DNA from: Paraburkholderia fynbosensis
GTDB taxonomy: Bacteria > Pseudomonadota > Gammaproteobacteria > Burkholderiales > Burkholderiaceae
DNA length: 64,000 nucleotides
NCBI RefSeq assembly: GCF_902859935.1
Contig: NZ_CADIKI010000028.1
Coordinates: 1 to 64,000 of the forward strand
Direction: 5' to 3'
The notes below the pieces were generated by a model. It was not told the origin of the DNA. It was given only the letters and a program-made list of their open reading frames with translations, and ran no database searches. Shown here piece by piece: positions 43,671-52,208 of this stretch (the stretch's first letter is position 1; every line of letters starts with the position of its first letter). Both the position numbers and the translations under genes were made by a program.

Positions 43671-46600
43671 GCTCCCTTAGCTGAAAGCGTTCCGCCAGAA
43701 CGCGCAATCCGTCGATCTGCTCCTGTAGCGCGGGCCATGCCGCGCGCGCGGAGTCGAGTTGTTCGACCACGCCTTGCAGGTAGCCGACTTCGAGGTGTGC
43801 GCGCAGGCGTTCGAGCACCGCTTTCGGCCACGCGACATCCAGTGAAGCGCGCGTGACGAGCGGCGCGGTTTGCGCGGACGTGGACGGCTCGGATGCGATC
43901 CAGTCGAGCACGAGTAGCTGCGCGAGCTTGTCGAGCAACAGGTTGATCTGAAGCGGCTTCACGAGATATCCGGCGCATCCGGTCGCGCTCGCGCGCTCCC
44001 GATCGTCGGCAAATGCGTTAGCCGAAAGCAGCACGATCGGGGCGTTCGACAACTGGTTTTCGCGGATCAGCCGGCTGGCCTCGTAACCGTCCATCAGCGG
44101 CATTGAGATGTCGATGATGATCGCGTCGACGCTGTGCGTCGCCAGCCAGCGCAACGCGTCGGGGCCGCTCTCCGCCTCGGCCACGTCGAAGCCGAGCGGC
44201 GTCAGCAGCTGCACGACGATGCCGCGCTGATCCGCGAGATCGTCGACGACGAGAATCGCGCGCTGCGGCCCGCTATAGCCGCGGATCGCCGCGAGTTCAG
44301 TGCGCGCGTCGGCTGCACCGTTCACAGCTGGCGCGAACAGTCGCACAATGAAGCGCGTGCCGCGCCCGACCTCGCTGTCCACTTCGAGACTGCCACCGAG
44401 CGCCTGCGTGAGAAGCCGGCAGATCGTGAGTCCCAGCCCCGCGCCATGATCGTGCGCATGCGCCGCTTCGCCTCGCTCGAACGGCAGGAACAGGCGCTCC
44501 ATCTCGGCCGGAAGAATTCCGGGGCCGGTGTCGACTACTTCGAACTTCAACGTGTCGAGCACGTGGCTCACGCGCAGCGTCACAGTACCGGTGGACGTGA
44601 AGCGAATCGCGTTGCCGATCAGATTGGTCAGAATCTGACCCATGCATTTCTGGTCGGTACGCACGGTGGCGGGCAGGCGGCCCACGGTCTGCACGTCGAA
44701 AGCGAGCGCTTTCTCGAGCGCCTGGGGGCGCAGCATGGAGGTGACGTGCGCGACGAAATCCGCCAGTGACACGCGTGCGATGTTCAGTTCCAGCTTGCCC
44801 GCCTCGATACGCGCGACGTCGAGCAGCCCATCGACGAGCGCAAGCAGATGTTCGCCGCTGCGCTGAATCGTTCGCACGGCGCTGTAGCGCATCGGCGAAA
44901 ACTCCTCTTTCGCCTGCAAAAGCAACTGTGCGTAGCCGAGAATGCTGTTCAGCGGTGTGCGCAACTCGTGGCTCAATCCGGACACGTAGCGGCTTTTCGC
45001 CTGATTCGCCGATTCGGCGGCAGCCGTCGCGCGTTTGAGCGCGGCGTCGGTTTTCTGGTGAGCGTCAATTTCCTGCATCAGCAATTCGTTTTGCCGTTGC
45101 GATTCTTCCTGCGTGACGCGGCGGCTTTCGCGCTCCAGCACGAACCACCACGCCGCTATGCAACCGACGAGCGAAAGCGAGAAGAAGACCTTCAGAAAGC
45201 TGTGCCCAATCGCGCTGTCGATCGACGGTCCGTCGGCGGCGAGCGAGGTCACGCTCTGTGACCAGATCAGATAGAGCACGCTCGCGAGCACCGCGAGCAT
45301 CGCGCACACGAGGCTTGCATAGTGCATGAGCCGCAGCGCAGCCGGGCCGAGCCGCGCGCGCGGAAACACACGATGGAGAGCACGATCGGCTTGCGAGGCG
45401 AAGCGCGCATGCGGCTTGCAGCGATCGTGGCAGCGCGAGTCGAGCGAACAGCACAGCGAGCAGATCGTGCCGCCGTAGGCGGGGCAGAAGGCCGTGTCCT
45501 CGGGTTCGAAGGTGTTCTCGCAGATCGCGCAGCGAAGCGAAGTGGCGTCGCCCATGGGCTGCGCGGCGCGCGCGATGTAGTAACGTCCGCGCGTGACGAT
45601 CGCGAGCACGGGCGCACAGGCGACCGCCACGCCGAACGCGATGAACGACGACATGGCTTGTGCCAGCAAGCCGAACATGCCGCTCTGCGCGAGCATCGCT
45701 GCTGCGGCGGCGATCAGCATCGCGCCTACGCCGACGGGATTCACGTCGTACAGATGCGCGCGTTTGAATTCGATATGACGCGGGCTAAGCCCAAGCGGCT
45801 TGTTGATGACGAGATCTGCGAACAGTGCGCCGATCCATGCGATCGCGATGTTTGCGTAGAGCGACAGCACCTTGGCGATCGCCTCGAATACCCCCATTTC
45901 CACGAGCAGCAGTGCGATCATCACATTGAACACGAGCCACACCACGCGCCCCGGATGGCTGTGCGTCAGACGCGCAAAAAAATTCGACCACGCGAGCGAG
46001 CCCGCGTACGCATTCGTCACGTTGATCTTCAATTGCGAGACGATCACGAACAGCGTCATCGCGGGCAGCGCCCAGCTCGCGAGCCCAAACGGATCGAGCA
46101 GCAGGTGATAGGCGACGAGGTACATCTGGGTGGGCTGCGTGGCCTCCGCCGGACCGACTTCATACTGGATCGCGACGAAGGCGAGGAATGCGCCGCCGAG
46201 CATCTTGAGCGCACCGGGGACGATCCAGCCTGGTCCCGCCGACAGCAGCGCGAGCCACCAGCGCGCGTGGTTCTTTGCAGTCAGCGGCGGCAGGAAGCGC
46301 AAGTAATCCACCTGTTCGCCGACCTGCACGATCAATGCAAACACCATGGTCGAGGCCTGCCCGAACGCGATCACGCTGAACGCGCGGCCTTGCGCAGCGA
46401 AGCCGGCAAAAGTCGTCCATTCGTGCACCAGGCCCGGATGGTGCCACAGCACAGCCGCATAGGGCAGGGCGAACAGTATCAGCCACAGCGGCTGAGTCCA
46501 GCTTTGCAGCCGATTGATCAGCGTGATGCCGAACATCACGATCGGAATCACGACGAGCGAACTCAGCACATAGGCGATCGCCAGCGAGATATGAAAGTAG

Positions 46601-47055
46601 AGTTGCAACGCGAGCGACATGATGGCCGCTTCGAGCGCGAAGAAAATAAACGTGAAGATGGCGTAGAGCAGCGAGGTGAGCGTCGAGCCGATATAGCCGA
46701 AGCCCGCGCCGCGCGTAAGCAGATCCATGTCGACGCCGTGGCGCGCGGCGTAATAGCTGATCGGCAGACTGGTAAGCCAGATGAGCACCGATACGACCGC
46801 AATCGCCCAGACCGCGTTCGTAAAGCCATAGTTGACGACGAGACTGCCGCCGATCGCTTCGAGCACCAGAAAAGACACGGCGCCGATTGCCGTGTTGGCG
46901 ACGCGCAGTTCCGACCAGCGTCGAAACGAACGCGGCGTGAAGCGCAACGCGTAATCCTCGAGCGTTTCGTCTCCGACCCATGCATTGTAGTCGCGCCGCA
47001 CCTTGACGATGCGTTGGGTACTGGGCGTGCCCGCTGACGGGTGACTCTGGGGCAT
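43627..47055 (-). CDS. NCS1-permease/histidine kinase/receiver fusion sensor
   Basis: This is a 1142-residue membrane protein. Residues 1-490 form an NCS1-type (cytosine/purine/hydantoin permease-like) domain of about 12 helices, e.g. SELRVANTAIGAVSFLVLEA near 48 and LAWSNFFARLTHSHPGRVVW near 354. Residues 509-546 hold eight Cys (509, 512, 524, 532, 535, 536, 542, 546), a probable zinc module. Two more membrane segments (577-600, 620-640) precede a HisKA domain with H696 (LSHELRTPLNSILGYA), an HATPase domain (NLIGNAIRFT, DTGPGI, GAGLGLTI) and a receiver with D982 (IIIDISMPLMDG). The helical C-terminus may be HPt-like, but no phospho-His motif is plain. It is divergent from urtA. I infer sensing of urea, an amide or a related nitrogen compound by the permease-like domain. 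Confidence 0.9.
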   Translation of the reverse strand: MPQSHPSAGTPSTQRIVKVRRDYNAWVGDETLEDYALRFTPRSFRRWSELRVANTAIGAVSFLVLEAIGGSLVVNYGFTNAVWAIAVVSVLIWLTSLPISYYAARHGVDMDLLTRGAGFGYIGSTLTSLLYAIFTFIFFALEAAIMSLALQLYFHISLAIAYVLSSLVVIPIVMFGITLINRLQSWTQPLWLILFALPYAAVLWHHPGLVHEWTTFAGFAAQGRAFSVIAFGQASTMVFALIVQVGEQVDYLRFLPPLTAKNHARWWLALLSAGPGWIVPGALKMLGGAFLAFVAIQYEVGPAEATQPTQMYLVAYHLLLDPFGLASWALPAMTLFVIVSQLKINVTNAYAGSLAWSNFFARLTHSHPGRVVWLVFNVMIALLLVEMGVFEAIAKVLSLYANIAIAWIGALFADLVINKPLGLSPRHIEFKRAHLYDVNPVGVGAMLIAAAAAMLAQSGMFGLLAQAMSSFIAFGVAVACAPVLAIVTRGRYYIARAAQPMGDATSLRCAICENTFEPEDTAFCPAYGGTICSLCCSLDSRCHDRCKPHARFASQADRALHRVFPRARLGPAALRLMHYASLVCAMLAVLASVLYLIWSQSVTSLAADGPSIDSAIGHSFLKVFFSLSLVGCIAAWWFVLERESRRVTQEESQRQNELLMQEIDAHQKTDAALKRATAAAESANQAKSRYVSGLSHELRTPLNSILGYAQLLLQAKEEFSPMRYSAVRTIQRSGEHLLALVDGLLDVARIEAGKLELNIARVSLADFVAHVTSMLRPQALEKALAFDVQTVGRLPATVRTDQKCMGQILTNLIGNAIRFTSTGTVTLRVSHVLDTLKFEVVDTGPGILPAEMERLFLPFERGEAAHAHDHGAGLGLTICRLLTQALGGSLEVDSEVGRGTRFIVRLFAPAVNGAADARTELAAIRGYSGPQRAILVVDDLADQRGIVVQLLTPLGFDVAEAESGPDALRWLATHSVDAIIIDISMPLMDGYEASRLIRENQLSNAPIVLLSANAFADDRERASATGCAGYLVKPLQINLLLDKLAQLLVLDWIASEPSTSAQTAPLVTRASLDVAWPKAVLERLRAHLEVGYLQGVVEQLDSARAAWPALQEQIDGLRVLAERFQLRELEHELDRLSRAADV

Positions 47056-47128
47056 GGAGATGATCTGGATTGGTGCGCAAACGATCGGATCGGTGTCTGA
47101 TGCAAATTACATTCCAGTACGGCTGCGG

Positions 47129-47152
47129 GGAATACGTCAATCGACGTATTCC
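47129..47152. promoter_or_regulatory. Perfect 10+10 bp palindrome in the kinase/urtA divergent promoter
   Basis: GGAATACGTC and GACGTATTCC are exact reverse complements separated by AATC. The site lies 73 bp upstream of the kinase start and 85 bp upstream of the urtA start. A possible -10 box (TACATT at 47172-47177) would put the palindrome centre near -43 for urtA. That is a common place for an activator site. The LuxR-type regulator at 42657 is the obvious candidate to bind it. Confidence 0.65.
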
Positions 47153-47236
47153 GATCGCCAATTTGGCTTTCTACATTGCGTCCAACCTCGAACCAGCTCT
47201 CGCAAGAAGCGCAGGGCGACCGATAAGGAGAATGTG

Positions 47237-48511
47237 ATGTCCGCAGACGATCGAATCGATGATGATGCCCGCACGCCATCGCCGTTGCGCCGGAAACTGA
47301 TCGGCGGCCTCGCCGCCGCGCCGTTGATGGCGCTGGGGCTGCCGCGTACTTCATTTGCGCAAACGCCGCCCACCGCGAAGGTGAACACCACCGGACTGGC
47401 GGTGACGGACACCACGGTGACAGTCGGCCAGTTGCATTCGGCGACCGGCACGATGGCGATCTCCGAAACCGGTTCGATCCAGGCCGAACGCCTTGCGATC
47501 GAGCAGATCAACGCAATGGGCGGCGTGCTCGGGCGCAAGATCCAGATCATTCAGGAAGACGGCGCCTCCGACTGGCCGACTTTCGCGGAGAAGTCGAAGA
47601 AGCTGCTCGAGAACGACCACGTCGCGGCCGTGTTCGGCTGCTGGACCTCGGCCTCGCGCAAGGCAGTGCTGCCGGTGTTCGAGAAAGACAATGGGCTGCT
47701 CTATTACCCGACCTTCTACGAAGGGCTCGAACAATCGAAGAACGTGTTCTACACGGGCCAGGAAGCGACCCAGCAGATTCTCTGGGCGCTCGACTGGGCT
47801 TCGAACACGAAGAAGGCCAAGACGTTTTTCCTGATCGGTTCCGACTATATCTGGCCACGTACGTCGAACAAGATCGCGCGTCGTCATATCGAGCAGCATC
47901 TGCATGCGAAGGTCGTCGGCGAGGAGTATTACCCGCTCGGCACGACCGAGTTTGCGTCGCTGATGAACAAGATCAAGCTCGCGCGGCCGGACTGCATTTT
48001 TGCGAGCGTGGTGGGCGGCTCGAACGTTGCGTTCTACAAGCAACTCAAGGCGGCCGGTATCACTCCGCAGAAGCAGTTCCTGCTGACACTATCGGTAACC
48101 GAGGACGAAGTGCTCGGCATCGGCGGCGACAACTTCGCGGGCTTCTATTCGTCGATGAAATACTTCGAGTCACTCGATAACGAGAACAACAAGAAGTTTG
48201 TCGCTGCGTTCAAGGCGCGCTACGGCCAGAAGTCCGTGATCGGCGACGTGACCCAGGCCGCGTATCTCGGCCCATGGATCTGGAAGGCCGCCTGCGAGCG
48301 CGCGGGCAGCTTCGACGTGAACAAGGTGGTGGCGTCGTCGGCGGGCATCGACGTGGCCAATGCGCCGCAGGGCTATGCGAAGGTCGATGCGAATCACCAC
48401 CTGTGGAGCCGCTCGCTGATCGGACAGGGCCAGGCAGACGGCCAATTCAAGGTCGTCGCACAGTCTGACCAGCCGATCCAGCCGAACCCGTTCCCGAAGG
48501 GCTACATGTAA
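47237..48511 (+). CDS. urtA: Urea/short-chain amide ABC transporter, substrate-binding protein
   Basis: This 424-residue periplasmic binding protein is of the UrtA/FmdD type. The N-terminus has RRKLIGGLAAAPLMALGL followed by SFAQ, a Tat-like twin-arginine signal. The mature part shows VGQLHSATGTMAISETGSIQ, YYPTFYEGLEQSKNVFYTGQ and IKLARPDCIFASVVGGSNVA, typical of urea-binding UrtA. I chose the ATG at 47237 because ATAAGGAG lies 8 nt upstream. An in-frame ATG at 47054 would add a non-conserved stretch. It is first in the operon urtABCDE-fmdA-fmdB-amiE and delivers urea or amides to UrtBC. Confidence 0.93.
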   Translation: MSADDRIDDDARTPSPLRRKLIGGLAAAPLMALGLPRTSFAQTPPTAKVNTTGLAVTDTTVTVGQLHSATGTMAISETGSIQAERLAIEQINAMGGVLGRKIQIIQEDGASDWPTFAEKSKKLLENDHVAAVFGCWTSASRKAVLPVFEKDNGLLYYPTFYEGLEQSKNVFYTGQEATQQILWALDWASNTKKAKTFFLIGSDYIWPRTSNKIARRHIEQHLHAKVVGEEYYPLGTTEFASLMNKIKLARPDCIFASVVGGSNVAFYKQLKAAGITPQKQFLLTLSVTEDEVLGIGGDNFAGFYSSMKYFESLDNENNKKFVAAFKARYGQKSVIGDVTQAAYLGPWIWKAACERAGSFDVNKVVASSAGIDVANAPQGYAKVDANHHLWSRSLIGQGQADGQFKVVAQSDQPIQPNPFPKGYM

Positions 48512-48566
48512 TTCGTCAACCGCAGCTGCGCGGCGACGTAACGCGTCGCCGCGCGAGGAGCGCTCG

Positions 48567-49484
48567 ATGTCCGCTACCGACATTTTCAACATCACGCTGA
48601 TGCAGGGCTTCGCCGGTCTGAGCCTGTTCAGCGTTCTGCTCCTGATGGGGCTTGGGCTCGCCGTGATCTTCGGCCAGATGGGCGTGATCAACATGGCGCA
48701 CGGCGAGTTCATGACGATCGGCGCATATACCGTCTACATGTTTTCGTGGTTCTCGCAGAACGTCTGGCACGCGTTCACGCCGGTGTACTTTTTCTTCGCG
48801 ATCGTCGCGGCGTTCGGCCTTGCGTTCGCGGCGGGCTGGCTCGCCGAATGGGCATTGATCCGCCATCTATACCGCCGTCCGCTCGACACGCTGCTCGCTA
48901 CCTGGGGTCTGAGTCTCGGCATGCAGCAGGTGTTCCGCTCGACGTTCGGGCCGAAGGAAGTGAGTCCTGCGCTGCCCGACTGGCTGATGGGCTCGTGGGA
49001 GCCGGCGCCGGGCCTGGATATTCCAGTCAGCGGCATGTTCGTGATGGGACTCGCGCTGGTCATGACGGGCGGGTTGCTGCTCGCGCTCTACCGCTCGCGC
49101 TGGGGCCTGCGCGTGCGTGCCACGGTTGCCAACCGGTCCATGGCCAACGCTGCCGGCATCAACACGCGGCGCACTGACCGGATGACCTTCGCGATCGGCT
49201 GCGGTATTGCGGGGGTGGCGGGCGCGGCGTTCACAGCGATCGGCTCGACCGGACCCACCAGCGGTTCTCTCTATATCGTCGATTCGTTTCTTGTCGTCAC
49301 CTTTGGCGGCGCGGCGAGCTTGCTCGGCACTGTGGCCTCGGCGTTCGGCATCGCGCAGATGCAGTCGATCAGTGAGTTTTTCCTATCGGGTTCGATTGCA
49401 CGCGTTCTTACGCTGCTGACTGTAGTCGTGATCCTGATGCTGCGTCCGCAAGGACTCTTTGCGTCGAAGGTGCGGCGCGTGTGA
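48567..49484 (+). CDS. urtB: Urea/amide ABC transporter permease UrtB
   Basis: This 305-residue inner-membrane permease is of the branched-chain amino acid/urea (LivH-like) type. LGLAVIFGQMGVINMAHGEF near residue 32 is the family signature, and GLRVRATVANRSMANAAGIN carries the loop that contacts the ATPases. It is shorter than the UrtB forms with an N-terminal periplasmic extension, and it matches the FmdE form found in formamide clusters. GAGGAG precedes the start. It lies 55 nt after urtA. Confidence 0.93.
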   Translation: MSATDIFNITLMQGFAGLSLFSVLLLMGLGLAVIFGQMGVINMAHGEFMTIGAYTVYMFSWFSQNVWHAFTPVYFFFAIVAAFGLAFAAGWLAEWALIRHLYRRPLDTLLATWGLSLGMQQVFRSTFGPKEVSPALPDWLMGSWEPAPGLDIPVSGMFVMGLALVMTGGLLLALYRSRWGLRVRATVANRSMANAAGINTRRTDRMTFAIGCGIAGVAGAAFTAIGSTGPTSGSLYIVDSFLVVTFGGAASLLGTVASAFGIAQMQSISEFFLSGSIARVLTLLTVVVILMLRPQGLFASKVRRV

Positions 49485-49537
49485 GCGCGGGGCGCCGTGC
49501 ACGGCTCATTCACTGATTTATTCGTATGGAGATGGAC

Positions 49538-50704
49538 ATGGAACCGATCCAACCCGTAGTGGGGAGCGTTTCCCCGCGATCCGGTCCCGGCGCGCCGGGA
49601 GGCTGGCGCGCGCTCGCGATGCGGCTCGACGCATCGGGTTACGTGGGCATCGCGATACTCGCGGTGCTGATCGTCGTCGTGTTTCCGCTTGTGCTGGATA
49701 CGTTTCGCCTGAACCTGATGGGCAAGTATCTCACCTACGCTTTCGTGGCGATGGGCCTCGTCATCGCGTGGGGCTACGGCGGCGTGCTCAGCCTCGGACA
49801 AGGCGTGTTCTTCGGCCTCGGCGGTTACGCGATGGCGATGTTCCTCAAGCTCGAGGCGTCCGACCCGGCCGCCACCCACACACAGACCACGCCCGGCATT
49901 CCCGATTTCATGGACTGGAATCAGCTCACCGCGCTGCCTACGTGGTGGAGACCGTTTCATTCTCTACCGTTCTCGATCCTCGCCGTGCTCGTCGTGCCTA
50001 CGGCTCTCGCGTTCGTCGTCGGATATGCGATGTTCAAGCGGCGGGTGGGGGGCGTGTACTTCGCGATCATCACGCAGGCGGTCGCATTGATTCTTTCGGT
50101 GCTGATCATCGGCCAGCAAGGTTATACGGGTGGCGTGAACGGGATCACCGATCTGCGCACGCTGCTCGCCTGGGACATCCGCACCGACCACGCGAAGCTG
50201 GTTCTTTACTTCGTCAATGCAGTGCTGCTGATCGGTGCGCTGCTGGCCTGTCGCTGGGTCCAGCGCAGCAAGCTCGGCACGCTGCTGCTCGCGATGCGCG
50301 ACAAGGAGGACCGTGTGCGCTTCTCCGGTTACGACGTCGCGATGTTCAAGGTGTTCGCTTTCTGCCTCGCGGCGCTGCTCGCGGCTGTCGGTGGCGCGAT
50401 GTTCACGTTGCAGGTGGGTTTCATGTCACCGTCGTTCGTCGGCATCGTGCCGTCGATCGAGATGGTGATCTATGCCGCAGTCGGCGGGCGCATGTCGCTG
50501 GTGGGCGCGGTATATGGCGCGATTCTCGTCAACCTCGGAAAAAGCTGGTTCTCGGAGAGCCTGCCTAATCTCTGGCTCTATCTGATGGCGGCGATGTTCA
50601 TCGGCGTGGTGATGGCGTTTCCAAACGGGCTCGCGGGCCTCTACGAAGAGCATGCCCGGCCGCGTATCCGGCGGTGGCTCGGCGCAGCGAACAAGGAGGC
50701 ATGA
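49538..50704 (+). CDS. urtC: Urea/amide ABC transporter permease UrtC
   Basis: This 388-residue inner-membrane permease is of the LivM/UrtC/FmdF type. LIVVVFPLVLDTFRLNLMGK lies near the start, VIAWGYGGVLSLGQGVFFGL is the signature, and GTLLLAMRDKEDRVRFSGYD is the coupling loop. The ATG at 49538 has GGAG 6 nt upstream; 49526 is in frame but lacks one. It forms the membrane channel with UrtB. Confidence 0.92.
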   Translation: MEPIQPVVGSVSPRSGPGAPGGWRALAMRLDASGYVGIAILAVLIVVVFPLVLDTFRLNLMGKYLTYAFVAMGLVIAWGYGGVLSLGQGVFFGLGGYAMAMFLKLEASDPAATHTQTTPGIPDFMDWNQLTALPTWWRPFHSLPFSILAVLVVPTALAFVVGYAMFKRRVGGVYFAIITQAVALILSVLIIGQQGYTGGVNGITDLRTLLAWDIRTDHAKLVLYFVNAVLLIGALLACRWVQRSKLGTLLLAMRDKEDRVRFSGYDVAMFKVFAFCLAALLAAVGGAMFTLQVGFMSPSFVGIVPSIEMVIYAAVGGRMSLVGAVYGAILVNLGKSWFSESLPNLWLYLMAAMFIGVVMAFPNGLAGLYEEHARPRIRRWLGAANKEA

Positions 50705-50707
50705 CGC

Positions 50708-51451
50708 ATGAGCAACACTGACTTTCTGCTTGCGATCGAAGATTTGAGCGTGTCGTTCGACGGTTTCAAGGCGATCGATTCGTTGAACCTGTATCTCGAG
50801 CGCGGCGAATTGCGCGTCGTGATCGGCCCGAACGGTGCGGGCAAGACGACGCTGCTCGATCTGATTTGCGGCAAGACCAGGGAAACCGCTGGCAGCATCA
50901 AGTTCCGCAACGAGGAAATCACGAATCTCGCCGAGTTCCGGCGCGTGCGCAAAGGCATCGGCCGCAAGTTCCAGACGCCGTCGATCTACGAAAACCTGAG
51001 CGTCGCGCAAAATCTCGAAGTGTCGTTTCCGCGCGGACGCAGCGTGTTCGGCGCGCTCGCCTATCGGGAGGATGCCGAAGTGGCCGACCGGGTACGTGCG
51101 GTAGCCGATGAGATCGGTCTTGCCGCTTCGCTCGATCTCGAAGCCGGGCTGCTATCGCACGGCCAGAAGCAGTGGCTGGAAATCGGCATGTTGTTGATGC
51201 AGGACCCCGAGCTCCTGATGCTGGACGAGCCGATTGCCGGCATGAGCGCGCGCGAACGCGAAGTCACCGCGGACCTGCTCGATCGCATTTGCCGCAATCG
51301 CTCGATGATCGTGATCGAGCACGACATGGCCTTCGTCGAGCGGATCGCGCACAAGGTCACGGTCATGCATCAAGGCAAGATCCTCGCGGAAGGGCCGATG
51401 GCGCAGGTGCAATCCGATCCTCGCGTGATCGACGTCTATCTCGGCCACTGA
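50708..51451 (+). CDS. urtD: Urea/amide ABC transporter ATPase UrtD
   Basis: This 247-residue ATPase has GPNGAGKTTLLDLICGKTRE (Walker A) near residue 40, LSHGQKQWLEIGMLLMQDPE (the signature is LSHGQ rather than LSGGQ, as usual in UrtD) and LLMLDEPIAGMSARE (Walker B). It lies 3 nt after urtC. It pairs with UrtE to power uptake from the cytoplasmic face. Confidence 0.94.
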   Translation: MSNTDFLLAIEDLSVSFDGFKAIDSLNLYLERGELRVVIGPNGAGKTTLLDLICGKTRETAGSIKFRNEEITNLAEFRRVRKGIGRKFQTPSIYENLSVAQNLEVSFPRGRSVFGALAYREDAEVADRVRAVADEIGLAASLDLEAGLLSHGQKQWLEIGMLLMQDPELLMLDEPIAGMSAREREVTADLLDRICRNRSMIVIEHDMAFVERIAHKVTVMHQGKILAEGPMAQVQSDPRVIDVYLGH

Positions 51452-51471
51452 ATCTACACGGAGAACACATC

Positions 51472-52161
51472 ATGCTGGAAGTCGACGATCTCGTGGTCAG
51501 CTACGGCCAGAGCGAAGTGCTGCACGGCATCGGCTTTTCCGTGGCGAGCGGCGAAAGCGTCGCGGTGATGGGCCGCAACGGCATGGGCAAGACGACGCTT
51601 TTCAAGGCGCTAATCGGTATGCTGCCCGCCAATCGCGGCACGGTGCGGGTGGGCGGCGCCGACGTGTCCAAGGACGAAAGCTACCGGCGGGTAGCGAAAG
51701 GCATCGGCTACGTGCCGCAAGGCCGGCAGATCTTCGCGTCGCTGAGCGTCGAGGAAAACATCCAGACGGGCCTCGAACACGCGCGCAGCCCGCTCGTACC
51801 CGACGACCTCTACGCGCTCTTTCCCGTGCTGTTCGACATGCGACGGCGCAAGGGCGGCAACCTCTCGGGAGGTCAGCAACAACAGCTCGCGATTGCGCGC
51901 GCGCTCGCGACCGACCCGAAGGTATTGCTGCTCGACGAGCCCACCGAAGGCATTCAGCCGTCCGTCATCAAGGACATCGCAAAGGCGCTCAACCAGATTC
52001 GGAGGAGCCACAACATCGCCATCGTGGTGTCCGAGCAGGTGTTGAGCTTCGCGCTCGACGTCGCCGACCGGCTCTTCGTGATCGAAGGCGGCCGCTTCGT
52101 ACATCAAAGCACCCGCGATGCAGGCGACACCGACCGCATTCGCGAATACCTCTCAGTATGA
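51472..52161 (+). CDS. urtE: Urea/amide ABC transporter ATPase UrtE
   Basis: This 229-residue ATPase starts MLEVDDLVVSYGQSEVLHGI. GRNGMGKTTLFKALIGMLPA is Walker A, LSGGQQQQLAIARALATDPK the signature and LLLDEPTEGIQPSVIKDI Walker B. I chose the ATG at 51472 because CGGAG precedes it and the length then equals that of the family (about 230). Longer in-frame starts run into urtD. It completes UrtABCDE. Confidence 0.94.
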   Translation: MLEVDDLVVSYGQSEVLHGIGFSVASGESVAVMGRNGMGKTTLFKALIGMLPANRGTVRVGGADVSKDESYRRVAKGIGYVPQGRQIFASLSVEENIQTGLEHARSPLVPDDLYALFPVLFDMRRRKGGNLSGGQQQQLAIARALATDPKVLLLDEPTEGIQPSVIKDIAKALNQIRRSHNIAIVVSEQVLSFALDVADRLFVIEGGRFVHQSTRDAGDTDRIREYLSV

Positions 52162-52208
52162 GTGCGGCGCACCGCATTTACTGAACCTCGAACCAAGGAG
52201 CGAACGCA

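Noticed and set aside
45322..47037. 571-codon plus-strand open frame opposite the hybrid kinase
   Set aside because: His/Arg/Asp-rich composition typical of the antisense of a GC-rich gene; the minus strand has clear permease and kinase domains.
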